Of a stretch of 64,000 nt of DNA, positions 10,008-18,978 are shown one piece after another (position 1 is the first letter of the stretch; each line of letters begins with the position of its first letter). Under the pieces are notes generated by a model. It searched no databases, had not been told where the DNA came from, and was given only the letters and a program-made list of their open reading frames with translations. Made by a program: the position numbers and the translations under genes. Source of the stretch: Sphingosinicella sp. BN140058 (GTDB lineage Bacteria; Pseudomonadota; Alphaproteobacteria; Sphingomonadales; Sphingomonadaceae); the NCBI RefSeq assembly GCF_004135585.1, contig NZ_CP035501.1:3171501-3235500 (forward strand), written 5' to 3'.

Positions 10008-11690
10008 ATGTTCGATGCGATCGTCGTCGGCTCGGGAATGAGCGGCGGCTGGGCGGCCAAGGAGCTGACCGAGCGGGGCCTCAAGACTCTGGTGCTCGAG
10101 CGCGGCCGCCATGTCGAGCATGGCGCCGATTATACCGACTCGCTTTCGCCGTGGGAGCTCGAGAATTTCGGCATGGTCCCCGAGGAGGAAGCCGCCGAAC
10201 ATTATGCGGTGCAGAGCCAGTGCTATGCCTTCTCGACCGCGACCAAGCATTTCTGGGTCAAGGACACCGATCACCCCTACACCACCGCCGAGGGGCGACC
10301 GTTCATGTGGATTCGTGGCTACCATCTTGGCGGCCGCTCGATCATGTGGGCGCGGCAATCGTACCGGATGAGCCAGATCGATTTCGAATCGAACGCCAAG
10401 GATGGTCACGGCTCCGATTGGCCGATCCGCTATGACGACATGGCGCCGTGGTACGATCATGTCGAGAAATTCGCCGGCATTTCGGGCTCGCGCGACGGCC
10501 TCGAGCAATTGCCGGACGGCCAGTTCCTGCCGCCGATGGCGTTCACCGACGCCGAGAAGGATTTCAAGGCCAAGCTCGAAAAGGCCTATCCGACCCGCAA
10601 GCTGATCATCGGCCGCTGCGCGCATCTCACCGAAGCGCAGCCACAGCATGAGGAGCTTGGCCGCATCTCCTGCCAATACCGCTCCCTGTGCGAGCGCGGC
10701 TGCTCCTACGGCTCCTATTTTTCCAGCCTCAGCGCGACCCTTCCGGCGGCGAAGAACACCGGCAACCTCACCATCGTTACCGATGCGATCGTCGATTCCA
10801 TCGTCTACGATCCGAAGACCGGCAAGGCGAGCGGCGTCCGGGTGATCGACGCCAACACCAAGGAACGCCGCACCTACGAGGCGAAGGTGGTGTTCCTCTG
10901 CGCGTCGGCGATCGGCACCGCCCAGATCATGCTCAACTCGCAGTCGGAAGCCTTTCCGAACGGAATCGCCAACCGCTCCGACGCAGTCGGCCGCTATCTG
11001 ATCGACCATCTGAGCGGCATGGGCGCTGGCGGTACCTATCAGGGCTTCGAGGCGCATTATCATCGTGGTCGCCGCCCCAACGGCTTCTACATCCCGCGCT
11101 ACCGCAACGTCACCGAGGAAGCCGAATTCAGCCGCGGTTATGGCTTCCAGGGCGGGGTGCTGCGCGACAACTGGCGCCGCGGCGTCGGTCAGCCGGGCGT
11201 CGGCGCCGAACTCAAGCAGAAGCTGCGCTCGCCAGGCCCGTGGCGGATCGGCCTCAGCGGCTTCGGGGAGATGCTGCCGCGGCCGGACAACCGTGTCACA
11301 CTGCACAAGACCCGCAAGGACAAATGGGGCATTCCGCTCGTCCACATCGATTGTTCGCTCGGCGACAATGATCGCAAGATGATCGAGCAGGTCGGCCAGG
11401 ACGCCAAGGAGATGCTCGAAATGGCGGGCTGCACCGACATCCAGGTCCGCAAGCATTATGGCGGTGCCGGGCTCGGGATCCACGAAATGGGCACAGCCCA
11501 CATGGGCAAGGAACCGACCAAGTCGGTGCTGAACAAGTACAATCAGGCGCATGACGTGCCCAATCTGTTCGTCACCGACGGCGCCTGCATGGCCTCGGGC
11601 GGCTGTCAGAATCCGTCGCTCACCTATATGGCGATGTCCGCCCGCGGCGCACATCATGCCGCCGCCTTCCTCAAGGAAGGCAAGATCTGA
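10008..11690 (+). CDS. GMC family oxidoreductase (glucoside 3-dehydrogenase / gluconate 2-dehydrogenase type large subunit)
   Basis: A 560-residue flavoprotein. The N-terminal Rossmann motif is VVGSGMSGGWAAKELTERG. The C-terminal catalytic block contains GIHEMGTAHMGKEP (the active-site His), LFVTDGACMASGGCQNPSLTYMA and the closing ARGAHHA. It has no signal peptide of its own, as expected if co-exported with the Tat-bearing small subunit. The likely reaction is oxidation of a sugar or glycoside hydroxyl with electrons passed to a respiratory carrier. The ATG at 10008 has an excellent GGAGGT; the TTG at 9996 is not needed. A pseudoazurin gene follows. Confidence 0.92.
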   Translation: MFDAIVVGSGMSGGWAAKELTERGLKTLVLERGRHVEHGADYTDSLSPWELENFGMVPEEEAAEHYAVQSQCYAFSTATKHFWVKDTDHPYTTAEGRPFMWIRGYHLGGRSIMWARQSYRMSQIDFESNAKDGHGSDWPIRYDDMAPWYDHVEKFAGISGSRDGLEQLPDGQFLPPMAFTDAEKDFKAKLEKAYPTRKLIIGRCAHLTEAQPQHEELGRISCQYRSLCERGCSYGSYFSSLSATLPAAKNTGNLTIVTDAIVDSIVYDPKTGKASGVRVIDANTKERRTYEAKVVFLCASAIGTAQIMLNSQSEAFPNGIANRSDAVGRYLIDHLSGMGAGGTYQGFEAHYHRGRRPNGFYIPRYRNVTEEAEFSRGYGFQGGVLRDNWRRGVGQPGVGAELKQKLRSPGPWRIGLSGFGEMLPRPDNRVTLHKTRKDKWGIPLVHIDCSLGDNDRKMIEQVGQDAKEMLEMAGCTDIQVRKHYGGAGLGIHEMGTAHMGKEPTKSVLNKYNQAHDVPNLFVTDGACMASGGCQNPSLTYMAMSARGAHHAAAFLKEGKI

Positions 11691-11759
11691 TCCGGGAGGC
11701 GCGTTTCCGGGTCGGGGCGCGCTTCTTCACCCTCAGCATGAACCGGGAGTTTCTCGCGT

Positions 11760-12206
11760 ATGAAGATCACCTTTGCCGCCGGCGCGTTGCTCGCCGCCCT
11801 CGCGCTTTCCGCCTCGCCGGCGGCGGCCAGGGAATGGCAGGTCAAGATGCTCAACAAGGGCAGCGACGGCAAGCTGATGGTGTTCGAGCCGGCCTTCCTC
11901 AAGGTCGCCCCCGGCGATACGGTCAAGTTCCTCGCCACCCAGAAGGGCCATAATGCCGAGACCGTTGCCGGCATGACCCCGGCCGGCGGCCCGACCTTCA
12001 AGGGCAAGATCAACGAGGAGATCGTGATCAAGTTCACCCAGCAGGGGCTCTATGGCTACAAGTGCCTGCCGCATGTTGGCATGGGCATGGTCGGCCTGAT
12101 CCAGGTCGGCAATGCCGCCAACAAGCCGGCCGCGACCGCTGCCGCCGCCAAGCTTCCCGGCATGGGGAAGAAGAACATGACCGGGCTCCTCGCGCAGGCG
12201 CGGTAA
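11760..12206 (+). CDS. Pseudoazurin (type 1 blue copper protein)
   Basis: A 148-residue exported cupredoxin with a signal peptide ending ASPAAAR. The copper ligands are recognisable as His64 (KGHNAE), Cys102, His105 and Met110 in [11 protein letters not shown], with the pseudoazurin C-x2-H-x4-M spacing. A 30-residue Ala/Lys-rich tail follows the domain. It is a periplasmic one-electron carrier. Lying 69 bp behind the GMC dehydrogenase, it is the obvious candidate for that enzyme's electron acceptor, a job done by a c-type cytochrome in better-known complexes. Confidence 0.93.
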   Translation: MKITFAAGALLAALALSASPAAAREWQVKMLNKGSDGKLMVFEPAFLKVAPGDTVKFLATQKGHNAETVAGMTPAGGPTFKGKINEEIVIKFTQQGLYGYKCLPHVGMGMVGLIQVGNAANKPAATAAAAKLPGMGKKNMTGLLAQAR

Positions 12207-12223
12207 GAATACTTCATTTGTAA

Positions 12224-12373
12224 CTCCCCTCCCTATCAGGGAGGGGGTGGGGGGTGGGTGCGCTTTTCGCCCCTCGACGGGGCGGAAAGCGCCTCCTTCC
12301 GCGCAGGAGGCGTCCAGCAAGGCGCGGCTATGCCGCGCACCCACCCCTAACCCCTCCCTGAAAGGGAGGGGAA
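12224..12373. repeat. Long imperfect inverted repeat (intergenic palindromic element)
   Basis: Two ~40-base arms, 12224-12263 and 12335-12373, are near-perfect reverse complements (start of arm 1: CTCCCCTCCCTATCAGGGAG; arm 2 ends with its complement). Each arm contains a smaller hairpin (CCCTCCCT...AGGGAGGG). Between the arms lies a further stem of GGCGC/GCGCC type. It is non-coding, sits after the pseudoazurin stop, and may fold as a terminator-like structure or be a mobile REP/MITE-type element. Confidence 0.75.
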
Positions 12374-12496
12374 TAGAGGGGCGCCCCTAAGTCGGAGGGG
12401 ATGAAGGGGCGCCGTTCAAGGCGCGTTCACCGCGAAAGCATAGCTCTCCTGCCGCGCAGCCTCATGCACGACCATGCGAAAGGGAGAGAGCGTTCG

Positions 12497-13390
12497 ATGT
12501 GGCGACGAATGCGATCCTGGCTTCCGTTGCTGCTGCTCGCCGCGCCGGCAGCGGCTGCGCCCGCCGAGCCGATCCGCTTTCGCTTCGCGGCGCATGCACC
12601 AGTGCTGCTCGCGGAGGGACGGATCGGCGCGGAGCGGCGGCGCGTTTCGGTGGTGATCGACACCGGCGCAACGGCCCATTTTCCGCTCTTTCTCAGCGCC
12701 GATCTTGCCGCCCGGCTGAGGCTCAGGCCATCAAGCGAGGTCTTCCCATTCGACAGCACGGCGATTGGGCCCGAGCGCCAATCCTATCGCACTGCGCGGC
12801 TCGACAGCTTCGAGCTGGGCTCGGTGCAACTCGAAGATGCCGAGGTCGCCATCGCGCCGCTCGTCGACCGGCTCGGCCAGGCTCTCCGCCGCCCAGTCGA
12901 CGTGATCGTCGGCCAGGATTTCCTCGACGGCCGCGTGGTTGCGATCGACTACCGCAGGCGCCGGCTCGATCTCGACGCTTCACGCCCCGACGCACAGCCG
13001 ATTCCCTTCCGCTTCGCGCCCGCGAGGAAGCTGCTGCTGGTTGAGGCGCGGGTCAACGGCGCTGGGCCGTTCACCTTCGAGATCGATACCGGCTCGAGCG
13101 GTACCTTGCTCTCCCCGCGCGCCGCGGCGGCGGCGCAGGTCGTCCGCCGCGGCGAAGGCGTGCAGCACGGGGCCGGCGGCAGCGTACGAGTGGGCATCGG
13201 CAGCGCCGATGTCTCTTTCGGCGGCCTCACCCGCAGCCTTCACGGCATCGCCATCTCCGACACAATCGAGGGTGTCGGCGCCGCTGCGGGAAGCCGCATC
13301 GACGGCATCATCGGCTTCGATTTCCTTGCCGGCACCCGGCTGACCATCGACTATCCGGGCAAGCGGCTGTGGCTGGCGGAGCCTCGCTAG
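12497..13390 (+). CDS. Exported retropepsin-like aspartyl protease, two tandem domains
   Basis: A 297-residue protein with a signal peptide (SWLPLLLLAAPAAAAPAEP). Two active-site motifs are seen, VVIDTGATAHF (Asp55) and FEIDTGSSGT (Asp197). Each is followed about 85-115 residues later by a matching strand-turn-strand block (VGQDFLDGRVVAIDYRRRRL and IGFDFLAGTRLTIDYPGKRL), so the protein is an internal duplication. A single chain could thus form the two-lobed active site that retropepsins build by dimerising. The ATG at 12497 follows GGGAGAGAG. The substrate is unknown. Confidence 0.85.
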   Translation: MWRRMRSWLPLLLLAAPAAAAPAEPIRFRFAAHAPVLLAEGRIGAERRRVSVVIDTGATAHFPLFLSADLAARLRLRPSSEVFPFDSTAIGPERQSYRTARLDSFELGSVQLEDAEVAIAPLVDRLGQALRRPVDVIVGQDFLDGRVVAIDYRRRRLDLDASRPDAQPIPFRFAPARKLLLVEARVNGAGPFTFEIDTGSSGTLLSPRAAAAAQVVRRGEGVQHGAGGSVRVGIGSADVSFGGLTRSLHGIAISDTIEGVGAAAGSRIDGIIGFDFLAGTRLTIDYPGKRLWLAEPR

Positions 13391-13439
13391 GCGTCGCATC
13401 TCTCCGACAAATTAGGTCTGCAACCAAAACGTAATCGCC

Positions 13440-13457
13440 GGGTCATTGCTGCGTCAC
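13440..13457 (+). promoter_or_regulatory. Candidate PhoB binding site (Pho box)
   Basis: GGGTCAT-TGCT-GCGTCAC is two heptamers with exactly the four-base gap of the PhoB consensus (CTGTCAT-N4-CTGTCAC), matching five of seven bases in each. It lies 54 bp before the TonB receptor start and upstream of a receptor-PhoD pair, which fits phosphate-starvation control. Confidence 0.5.
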
Positions 13458-13510
13458 GGCGATGCGCCACAGCGCCCCCGACAAACCCAGACCGGGTTCA
13501 AGGGGGAATG

Positions 13511-15778
13511 ATGTTCCGTTCGATTGCTTATGTTTCCGCTCTGCTCGCCGGCGTCTCGCACATGCCCGCCTTGGCCGCGGACGAGGTCGCCGCCGACACT
13601 GCGGCCAATGGGGTCGTGGAGGATGGCCAGGAGATTCTTGTTACCGCGCAGAAGATCCAGCAGCGCGCCGTCGATGTGCCGATCACCATTTCCGCGGTGA
13701 GCGGAGCGCAAATGCGCGAGCTCGGCGTCTCCGATCTCGATGAATTGTCCAACTACGTTCCCGGCCTCAACATCCAGGAGCAGAGCGCTAACAATCCCGG
13801 CATCGTCATTCGCGGCATCACCTCGGACAGCGGCTCCTCGCAGCAGGCGGCGAGGGTCACGCTCTACTATAACGGCGTCGACATCTCGCGCTCGCGCGGC
13901 GCCTACCAGGACGTCTACGACATCGAGCGGATCGAAGTGGTGAAGGGGCCGCAGGCCACCTTGTTCGGCACCGCCTCTACGATTGGCGCCATCAGCATCA
14001 TCTCGGCACGCCCGCGGCCCGGTTTCTCTGGCGAACTCACCGCCGGGCTCGGCAATTTCGATCAGCGCCTGCTCTCGGGTCATTTCAACGCCGGCAACGA
14101 TACCGTCGCCGGACGCATCGCCTTCGCCTGGAAGAAGCGCGACGGTTACGTCGAAAATCTGGATTCGGTGCAGGACAATCTGAACGGGCAGGACCAGCTC
14201 GGCATCCGTGGCTCGCTCCGCTTCACGCCGTCGCCCGACGTCACGGCCGATCTCATCCTCACCTACGATCGCCAGCGCAATCCCGGCACCGCCTTCATCA
14301 CCAACCGGGTGCCGCCGGCCTCGCTCACAGGTGTATTCGGGCCGGCCTGGCTCGGCGGTTCGCCGTTGTCGAAGGAGGTGCTCGGCCTATCGAAGCTCGG
14401 CCTCCACCGCGACGTCTACGACGCGAACTTCACCCTCGCCTGGGACTTCGCCGACGATTGGACCCTCACCACGGTCAACGGCTATCGCGAGTTCGACTCG
14501 CTGGAAGTGTTCGACGCTGACGGCACCCGCGCCTGGTTCCTCGAATTCGCCGAGGACGCCAAGGGCCACCAGATCAACCACGAAACCCGCTTCGCCTATG
14601 ACAATGGCGAGAGCTTCCGAACCTCGTTCGGCTGGAATTTCTTCCACGAGATGAACAGCCAGACCGTGCCCTTCTCGTCCAACCAGCGGATCTTCGCCGC
14701 CTGTTCGTCAGGTCCCGCGAATTGCATCGCTGCCGACGGCAGTGTCCCGTCTGCGGCGCTTCCGGCGATTCCTTACAGCTCGATCTATTCCAATCGGGGT
14801 GAGAACGACAGCTATTCGATGTTCGCCGATGGTACGTGGACACCCACCCCGGCGCTCGAACTCACCGCCGGCGCGCGCGTGCTGATCGAGAAGAGGCGGT
14901 CCGGTTACGTGTCGGATGTGCCCAACGCCCTCAACGGTCGGCCGCTCATTCCCAACCAGGTCAGCACCCGCGGCGAATTGTACGAGGTCGAGGACAGCTT
15001 CTCGGCATTGCTGCCGCGCTTCAACATTCTCTACCGCCTGTCCGACCGGGTGAACGCCTACGCCACCATCTCCAAGGGCCGCCGCTCGCCGACCGTTCAG
15101 ATTGCGGCGCGGTCCACGGCGGCGGGGCCGGTGCCGGCCATCACCAACATTCCCGAGGAGAATGTCTGGAACTACGAGGCGGGCCTCAAGGGCAGCGCCG
15201 GCATCGCGTCCGGATCGATCGGCGTGTTCTACCAGAAGTACGACAACTTCCAGGTCAGTCGCACGCTCGACAACGGCACCACCGTCACCGAATCGGCGGG
15301 CACCGCCAGCAATCTCGGCGTCGAGGCCGAGCTCGAGCTTCGGCCCACGTCGTGGCTGCGCCTGTTCGCGAACGGCGCCTGGATCGACGGCGGCATCGAC
15401 GACAAGGCGGCCAACGGCGTCTATGCCGGCGACCGATTCCGCCTGCAGCCGGAGGTACAGGCCTCGGGCGGCTTCACCATCGATGCGCCCTTGGGCGGCG
15501 ACCTGCGGGTCTTCGCGACGCCGAGCGTGACCTATCGCAGCCGCATCTATTTCGAAGTCCCGAACACGCCGGAGATCAGCCAGGATGCGGTGACCCTGGT
15601 CAACCTGCGCGCCGGCCTCTCCTTTGCCGAGCGCTACGAACTCGCCGCTTTCGCCCGCAATCTGCTGAACGAGGATTATCTGCTCGACGCCGGCAATACC
15701 GGACGCGCTTTCGGCTACCCCACCTTCATCCCGGCCGAGCCCCGCCTCTACGGCCTCCAGCTCACCGCCCGTTTCTGA
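13511..15778 (+). CDS. TonB-dependent receptor (phosphate-associated)
   Basis: A 755-residue outer-membrane receptor. The signal peptide is followed by a TonB-box-like EEILVTAQK. The plug (QRAVDVPITISAVSGAQM...; IVIRGITSDSG; IERIEVVKGPQATLFGTASTIGAISIISARP) precedes a beta-barrel ending in GLQLTARF. The ATG at 13511 has a better-spaced AGGGGG than the ATG at 13508. The PhoD gene starts 15 bp downstream, so the pair is probably an operon for taking up a phosphorylated or phosphate-releasing compound. Confidence 0.9.
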   Translation: MFRSIAYVSALLAGVSHMPALAADEVAADTAANGVVEDGQEILVTAQKIQQRAVDVPITISAVSGAQMRELGVSDLDELSNYVPGLNIQEQSANNPGIVIRGITSDSGSSQQAARVTLYYNGVDISRSRGAYQDVYDIERIEVVKGPQATLFGTASTIGAISIISARPRPGFSGELTAGLGNFDQRLLSGHFNAGNDTVAGRIAFAWKKRDGYVENLDSVQDNLNGQDQLGIRGSLRFTPSPDVTADLILTYDRQRNPGTAFITNRVPPASLTGVFGPAWLGGSPLSKEVLGLSKLGLHRDVYDANFTLAWDFADDWTLTTVNGYREFDSLEVFDADGTRAWFLEFAEDAKGHQINHETRFAYDNGESFRTSFGWNFFHEMNSQTVPFSSNQRIFAACSSGPANCIAADGSVPSAALPAIPYSSIYSNRGENDSYSMFADGTWTPTPALELTAGARVLIEKRRSGYVSDVPNALNGRPLIPNQVSTRGELYEVEDSFSALLPRFNILYRLSDRVNAYATISKGRRSPTVQIAARSTAAGPVPAITNIPEENVWNYEAGLKGSAGIASGSIGVFYQKYDNFQVSRTLDNGTTVTESAGTASNLGVEAELELRPTSWLRLFANGAWIDGGIDDKAANGVYAGDRFRLQPEVQASGGFTIDAPLGGDLRVFATPSVTYRSRIYFEVPNTPEISQDAVTLVNLRAGLSFAERYELAAFARNLLNEDYLLDAGNTGRAFGYPTFIPAEPRLYGLQLTARF

Positions 15779-15792
15779 TCGGAGAACGAGAC

Positions 15793-17418
15793 ATGACCTT
15801 GCACCTCGATCGTCGCCTGCTTCTGAAGGCGGGCGTTCTCGGCCTCGGCGCGCTGCCGCTGCCGGGCGCCGCCGCGATGCTGTCGGCGCGCGGCTTCACC
15901 CATGGCGTCGCCAGCGGCGAGCCGAATGCGAACTCCGTTCTGCTGTGGACGCGCTTCGTCGCCGCCAGCGACAGCAAGCTCCGCTGCGAGGTTGCCGCCG
16001 ACGACGGGTTCAGGTCGGTGGTCGGCGGCGGCGACGTTCAGGCGCGGGGCGAAAGCGATCACACCGCCAAGCTCGTCGTCGATGGTCTCGCGCCGGGACG
16101 CTGGTACTTCTATCGCTTCATCGCCCCCGACGGTTCGAAAAGCCCTGTCGGCCGTACCCGCACCCTGCCGCAGGGCGACGTGCCGCGCTTCGGCATCGGC
16201 CTCTTTTCCTGCTCCAACCTCGGCTACGGCTGGTTCAACGCCTACGCCCATGCCGCCGCCCGCGACGATCTCGACCTCATGGTCCATGTCGGCGACTATC
16301 TCTACGAATATGGCGCCGGCACCTATCCATCGGCCAAGGAGCTGGTGCCGGGCAGGCTGATCCAGCCCGATCACGAGATGGTCGCGCTTGCCGACTACCG
16401 CCTGCGCTATGCCGCCTATCGCGCCGATCCCGATCTCCAGCGCCTGCACCAGCGTTTTCCGATGATCGCCCAGTGGGACGATCACGAATTCACCAACGAT
16501 GCCTGGAAGGGCGGCGCCGAGAACCATCAGCCGGACACGGAAGGCGATTGGGCGGTCCGTAAAGCGGTGGCCGAGCGCGTCTATCGCGAGTGGATGCCGA
16601 TCGCCGACAAACGCTACAACCAGTTCGAGATCGGCACTCTCGCCACCCTGTTTCGCCTCGAGACCAGGATCGAAGCGCGCGACAAGCAACTCGATCTCGG
16701 TGCCGCGCTCGCGGGCCAGGCCGATCTCACCAAGGCCCTCAACGACTTTCGCGCCGGGCCGTGGAGCGATCCGACCCGCACCTTGCTGGGCGCCGCACAG
16801 GAGAAGTGGCTCGGTGAAGGCCTCGCGCGTTCGACTCGTGCCGGCACACGCTGGCAGATCCTCGCCCAGCAGGTGATCATGGGTAACCTCCGCTTCCCGC
16901 TCGACGCGACCAATTGGGTGTCGCCGACTGCGCCCGAGAAAGCGCGCCAGCGGGCCCAGGTCGCGGTCGCGGGATCGCGGGCCGGTCTGCCGTTCAACCT
17001 CGATGCCTGGGACGGCTATCCCGCCGCACGCGGTCGCCTGATCCGCCAGGCGCAGGAGAGCGATGCCAATCTCGTCGTCCTCGCCGGCGACAGCCACAAC
17101 GCCTGGGCGAACAACCTCTCCGACGGAGTCAGCAGGGTCGGTGTGGAATTTGCCGGCCACAGCGTCACCTCGCCGGGCTTCGAGGCCTACGCGCCCGAGG
17201 TGCCGCCGGCGACGATCGCCGCCGGCCTGCGCGCGGCCAATCCCGGCCTCGCTTTCGCCGACACCAGCCGCCGCGGCTACGTATCCCTGGAGCTGACCGC
17301 CGACCAGGTCACCGGCGCCTTCCACTTCCTGTCGGGGATCCGGGAGCGGGGGACGACGCTGGCCGAGACCAGGCGCTTCTCGGTCAAGCACGGCGCGCGG
17401 GTGCTGGCGGAAGCCTGA
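15793..17418 (+). CDS. phoD: PhoD-family alkaline phosphatase/phosphodiesterase
   Basis: A 541-residue enzyme with a Tat-like signal (DRRLLLKAGVLGLGALPLPGAAA), an N-terminal Fn3-like domain (FTHGVASGEPNANSVLLWTRF) and a metallophosphatase domain. Metal-binding stretches include FSCSN, VHVGDYLYEYG, AQWDDHEFTND and LAGDSHNAW. PhoD enzymes are periplasmic Ca/Fe phosphatases releasing phosphate from mono- and diesters. The gene lies 15 bp after the TonB receptor gene, with GGAGAACGAG before the ATG. Confidence 0.93.
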   Translation: MTLHLDRRLLLKAGVLGLGALPLPGAAAMLSARGFTHGVASGEPNANSVLLWTRFVAASDSKLRCEVAADDGFRSVVGGGDVQARGESDHTAKLVVDGLAPGRWYFYRFIAPDGSKSPVGRTRTLPQGDVPRFGIGLFSCSNLGYGWFNAYAHAAARDDLDLMVHVGDYLYEYGAGTYPSAKELVPGRLIQPDHEMVALADYRLRYAAYRADPDLQRLHQRFPMIAQWDDHEFTNDAWKGGAENHQPDTEGDWAVRKAVAERVYREWMPIADKRYNQFEIGTLATLFRLETRIEARDKQLDLGAALAGQADLTKALNDFRAGPWSDPTRTLLGAAQEKWLGEGLARSTRAGTRWQILAQQVIMGNLRFPLDATNWVSPTAPEKARQRAQVAVAGSRAGLPFNLDAWDGYPAARGRLIRQAQESDANLVVLAGDSHNAWANNLSDGVSRVGVEFAGHSVTSPGFEAYAPEVPPATIAAGLRAANPGLAFADTSRRGYVSLELTADQVTGAFHFLSGIRERGTTLAETRRFSVKHGARVLAEA

Positions 17419-17450
17419 CGGAGAGGCTCACCCTTCTCCGTCGAGCAAAC

Positions 17451-17534
17451 CCGTTCGGGCTGAGCTTGTCGAAGCCCTCTTTTCCTTCGGGCTGGTAAGG
17501 AAGGAAGGGGCTTCGACAGGCTCAGCCCGAACGG
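17451..17534. repeat. Sphingomonad-type palindromic repeat (CCGTTCGGGCTGAG family), copy 1
   Basis: The arms CCGTTCGGGCTGAGCTTGTC and its reverse complement (ending GCCCGAACGG) flank a variable centre rich in CTTTTCC/GGAAGG. The same element recurs near 60484-60572, and as fragments to 60720. It lies between phoD and the convergent chemoreceptor gene, where it could act as a bidirectional terminator. Confidence 0.88.
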
Positions 17535-17560
17535 ATGTGATCGCACCACGTTCGACGTAA

Positions 17561-18898
17561 TCAGGCCGTCCGCACCACATCGAGGAACTCGCCCAGCCGG
17601 CGTCCGACCCGCTGACCCTGGTCCGAAAGCCCGGCGGCGATGTCCTGCATCGATCCGGCGGCGTCGGCGGCGGCGGCGGCGCTGGCGTTGATCCGGGCGG
17701 CATTGCGCTCGATCTCCTCGGTCGCCTTGCCGGCCTCCTCGAGATTGCGGGCGATTTCCTGGGTCGCGAGGCGCTGTTCCTGCATCGCGTCGTGGAGCGA
17801 GGCCGAGACCGCTTCGGCGGCGTGAATCACCGCCTCGATTCCGCTTTGTCCCTCGGCGACGTCGCCGATCGCGGTGCCGATCTGCTGCACCCGATCCTTG
17901 ATCGTCGCCGCCGCGTTGCGGGTCTGCGCAGCCAGCGCCTTGACCTCGCCGGCGACGATGGTGAAGCCGCGACCGGCCTCGCCTGCCCGCGCCGCCTCGA
18001 TGCTGGCATTGATCGCCAGCATCCGCGTGCGGCGGGCGATGTCGTCGATCAGCTCGGTGACGTCGACGATCTCCTCGGCCGAGCCGGCGAGCCTGCGCAT
18101 CCTGTCGCCACCGCGTTCGGCCAGCGCAACGGCATCGCGCGCTGCTGCGCTCGCCGCGCCGGACCGCGCCTCCACCCGGTGCAGGCTTCCGGCCAGAGCA
18201 TGGGCGCGCCGGGCGACCTCGTCCATGTTGGCAGCCGCCTGGGTCGAGGCGCCGGCGACCCCCACCGCGGCCTCGCGGTTCGCAGCAGCGCGAACGATCA
18301 TCCGCGCGGCGGCCTCGCCGAGCGACCCGGAGAGGTCGGACAGGTCGGTGCCGAGGCGCCCGGCGTCGGTCTGGAATTCGGCGCTTGCCTGCTCGATCCG
18401 CTCGGCGCGGCGGGCACGCTGAAGCGCCACCTCGACCTGGCGCGCGGCGGCGATGCGGAGCAGAGCCTCGTCGGTGACGATGCCGACGAAGTGTCCGGCG
18501 CGCGTGACGATCACGCCTTCGACCCGGGCGTCATGGCGCGCATGGACTTCGAGCAAGGCATCGAGCGGCGCCTCGGCCTCGATCGTCGGGTAGGGACGGA
18601 TATGCGCCGCGAGCGAGCCGCCGAAGCTCGGATTCTTGAGCAGGGCGTAGCCGTAAGGATTGAACAGGATCGTCCGCATCTCGCGCTCGAAGATTGCGCC
18701 CACTGGGCGGCCGCACTCGTCGAGCACCGCGATCAGGCGGAGAACCGGCGCCGTTCGGAAGCGTTCGACCGCCTCGATCAACGGCGCCGACGCGGCGACC
18801 GACTCCCGTGCCGAGACCAGGCTGGCAATCGTCGGCGGCTCGACCGTCTCCACACTCTCATTCCTGCGACGATCGATTGGCACGACATTGGCGGTCAC
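17561..18898 (-). CDS. Soluble methyl-accepting chemotaxis-like protein with N-terminal CBS pair
   Basis: A 445-residue protein without membrane segments. Residues ~35-150 look like a tandem CBS pair ([40 protein letters not shown]). The C-terminal half is an MCP signalling coiled coil with the hairpin core [37 protein letters not shown]. It would report a cytoplasmic ligand, perhaps a nucleotide, to a CheA/CheW array or another kinase; no che genes are in the window. It starts with GTG at 18898 after AAGGAG. Confidence 0.85.
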   Translation of the reverse strand: MTANVVPIDRRRNESVETVEPPTIASLVSARESVAASAPLIEAVERFRTAPVLRLIAVLDECGRPVGAIFEREMRTILFNPYGYALLKNPSFGGSLAAHIRPYPTIEAEAPLDALLEVHARHDARVEGVIVTRAGHFVGIVTDEALLRIAAARQVEVALQRARRAERIEQASAEFQTDAGRLGTDLSDLSGSLGEAAARMIVRAAANREAAVGVAGASTQAAANMDEVARRAHALAGSLHRVEARSGAASAAARDAVALAERGGDRMRRLAGSAEEIVDVTELIDDIARRTRMLAINASIEAARAGEAGRGFTIVAGEVKALAAQTRNAAATIKDRVQQIGTAIGDVAEGQSGIEAVIHAAEAVSASLHDAMQEQRLATQEIARNLEEAGKATEEIERNAARINASAAAAADAAGSMQDIAAGLSDQGQRVGRRLGEFLDVVRTA

Positions 18899-18978
18899 CG
18901 GCTGCTCCTTCGCCGCCGCAGCTAGCTGTCGCTGGTAAAGGCGCCGTTAGGATTTGGTGACACTGGCGTGACAGCCGC

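Noticed and set aside
9888..11657. 589-codon open frame on the minus strand
   Set aside because: It lies entirely opposite the GMC oxidoreductase gene, whose motifs are clear. The minus product is a low-complexity mirror frame of GC-rich coding DNA.
14836..17418. Apparent 860-residue fusion frame ending in PhoD
   Set aside because: The first ~310 codons are an Arg-rich shadow of the TonB receptor. PhoD starts at the ATG at 15793 with its own ribosome-binding site and Tat signal.
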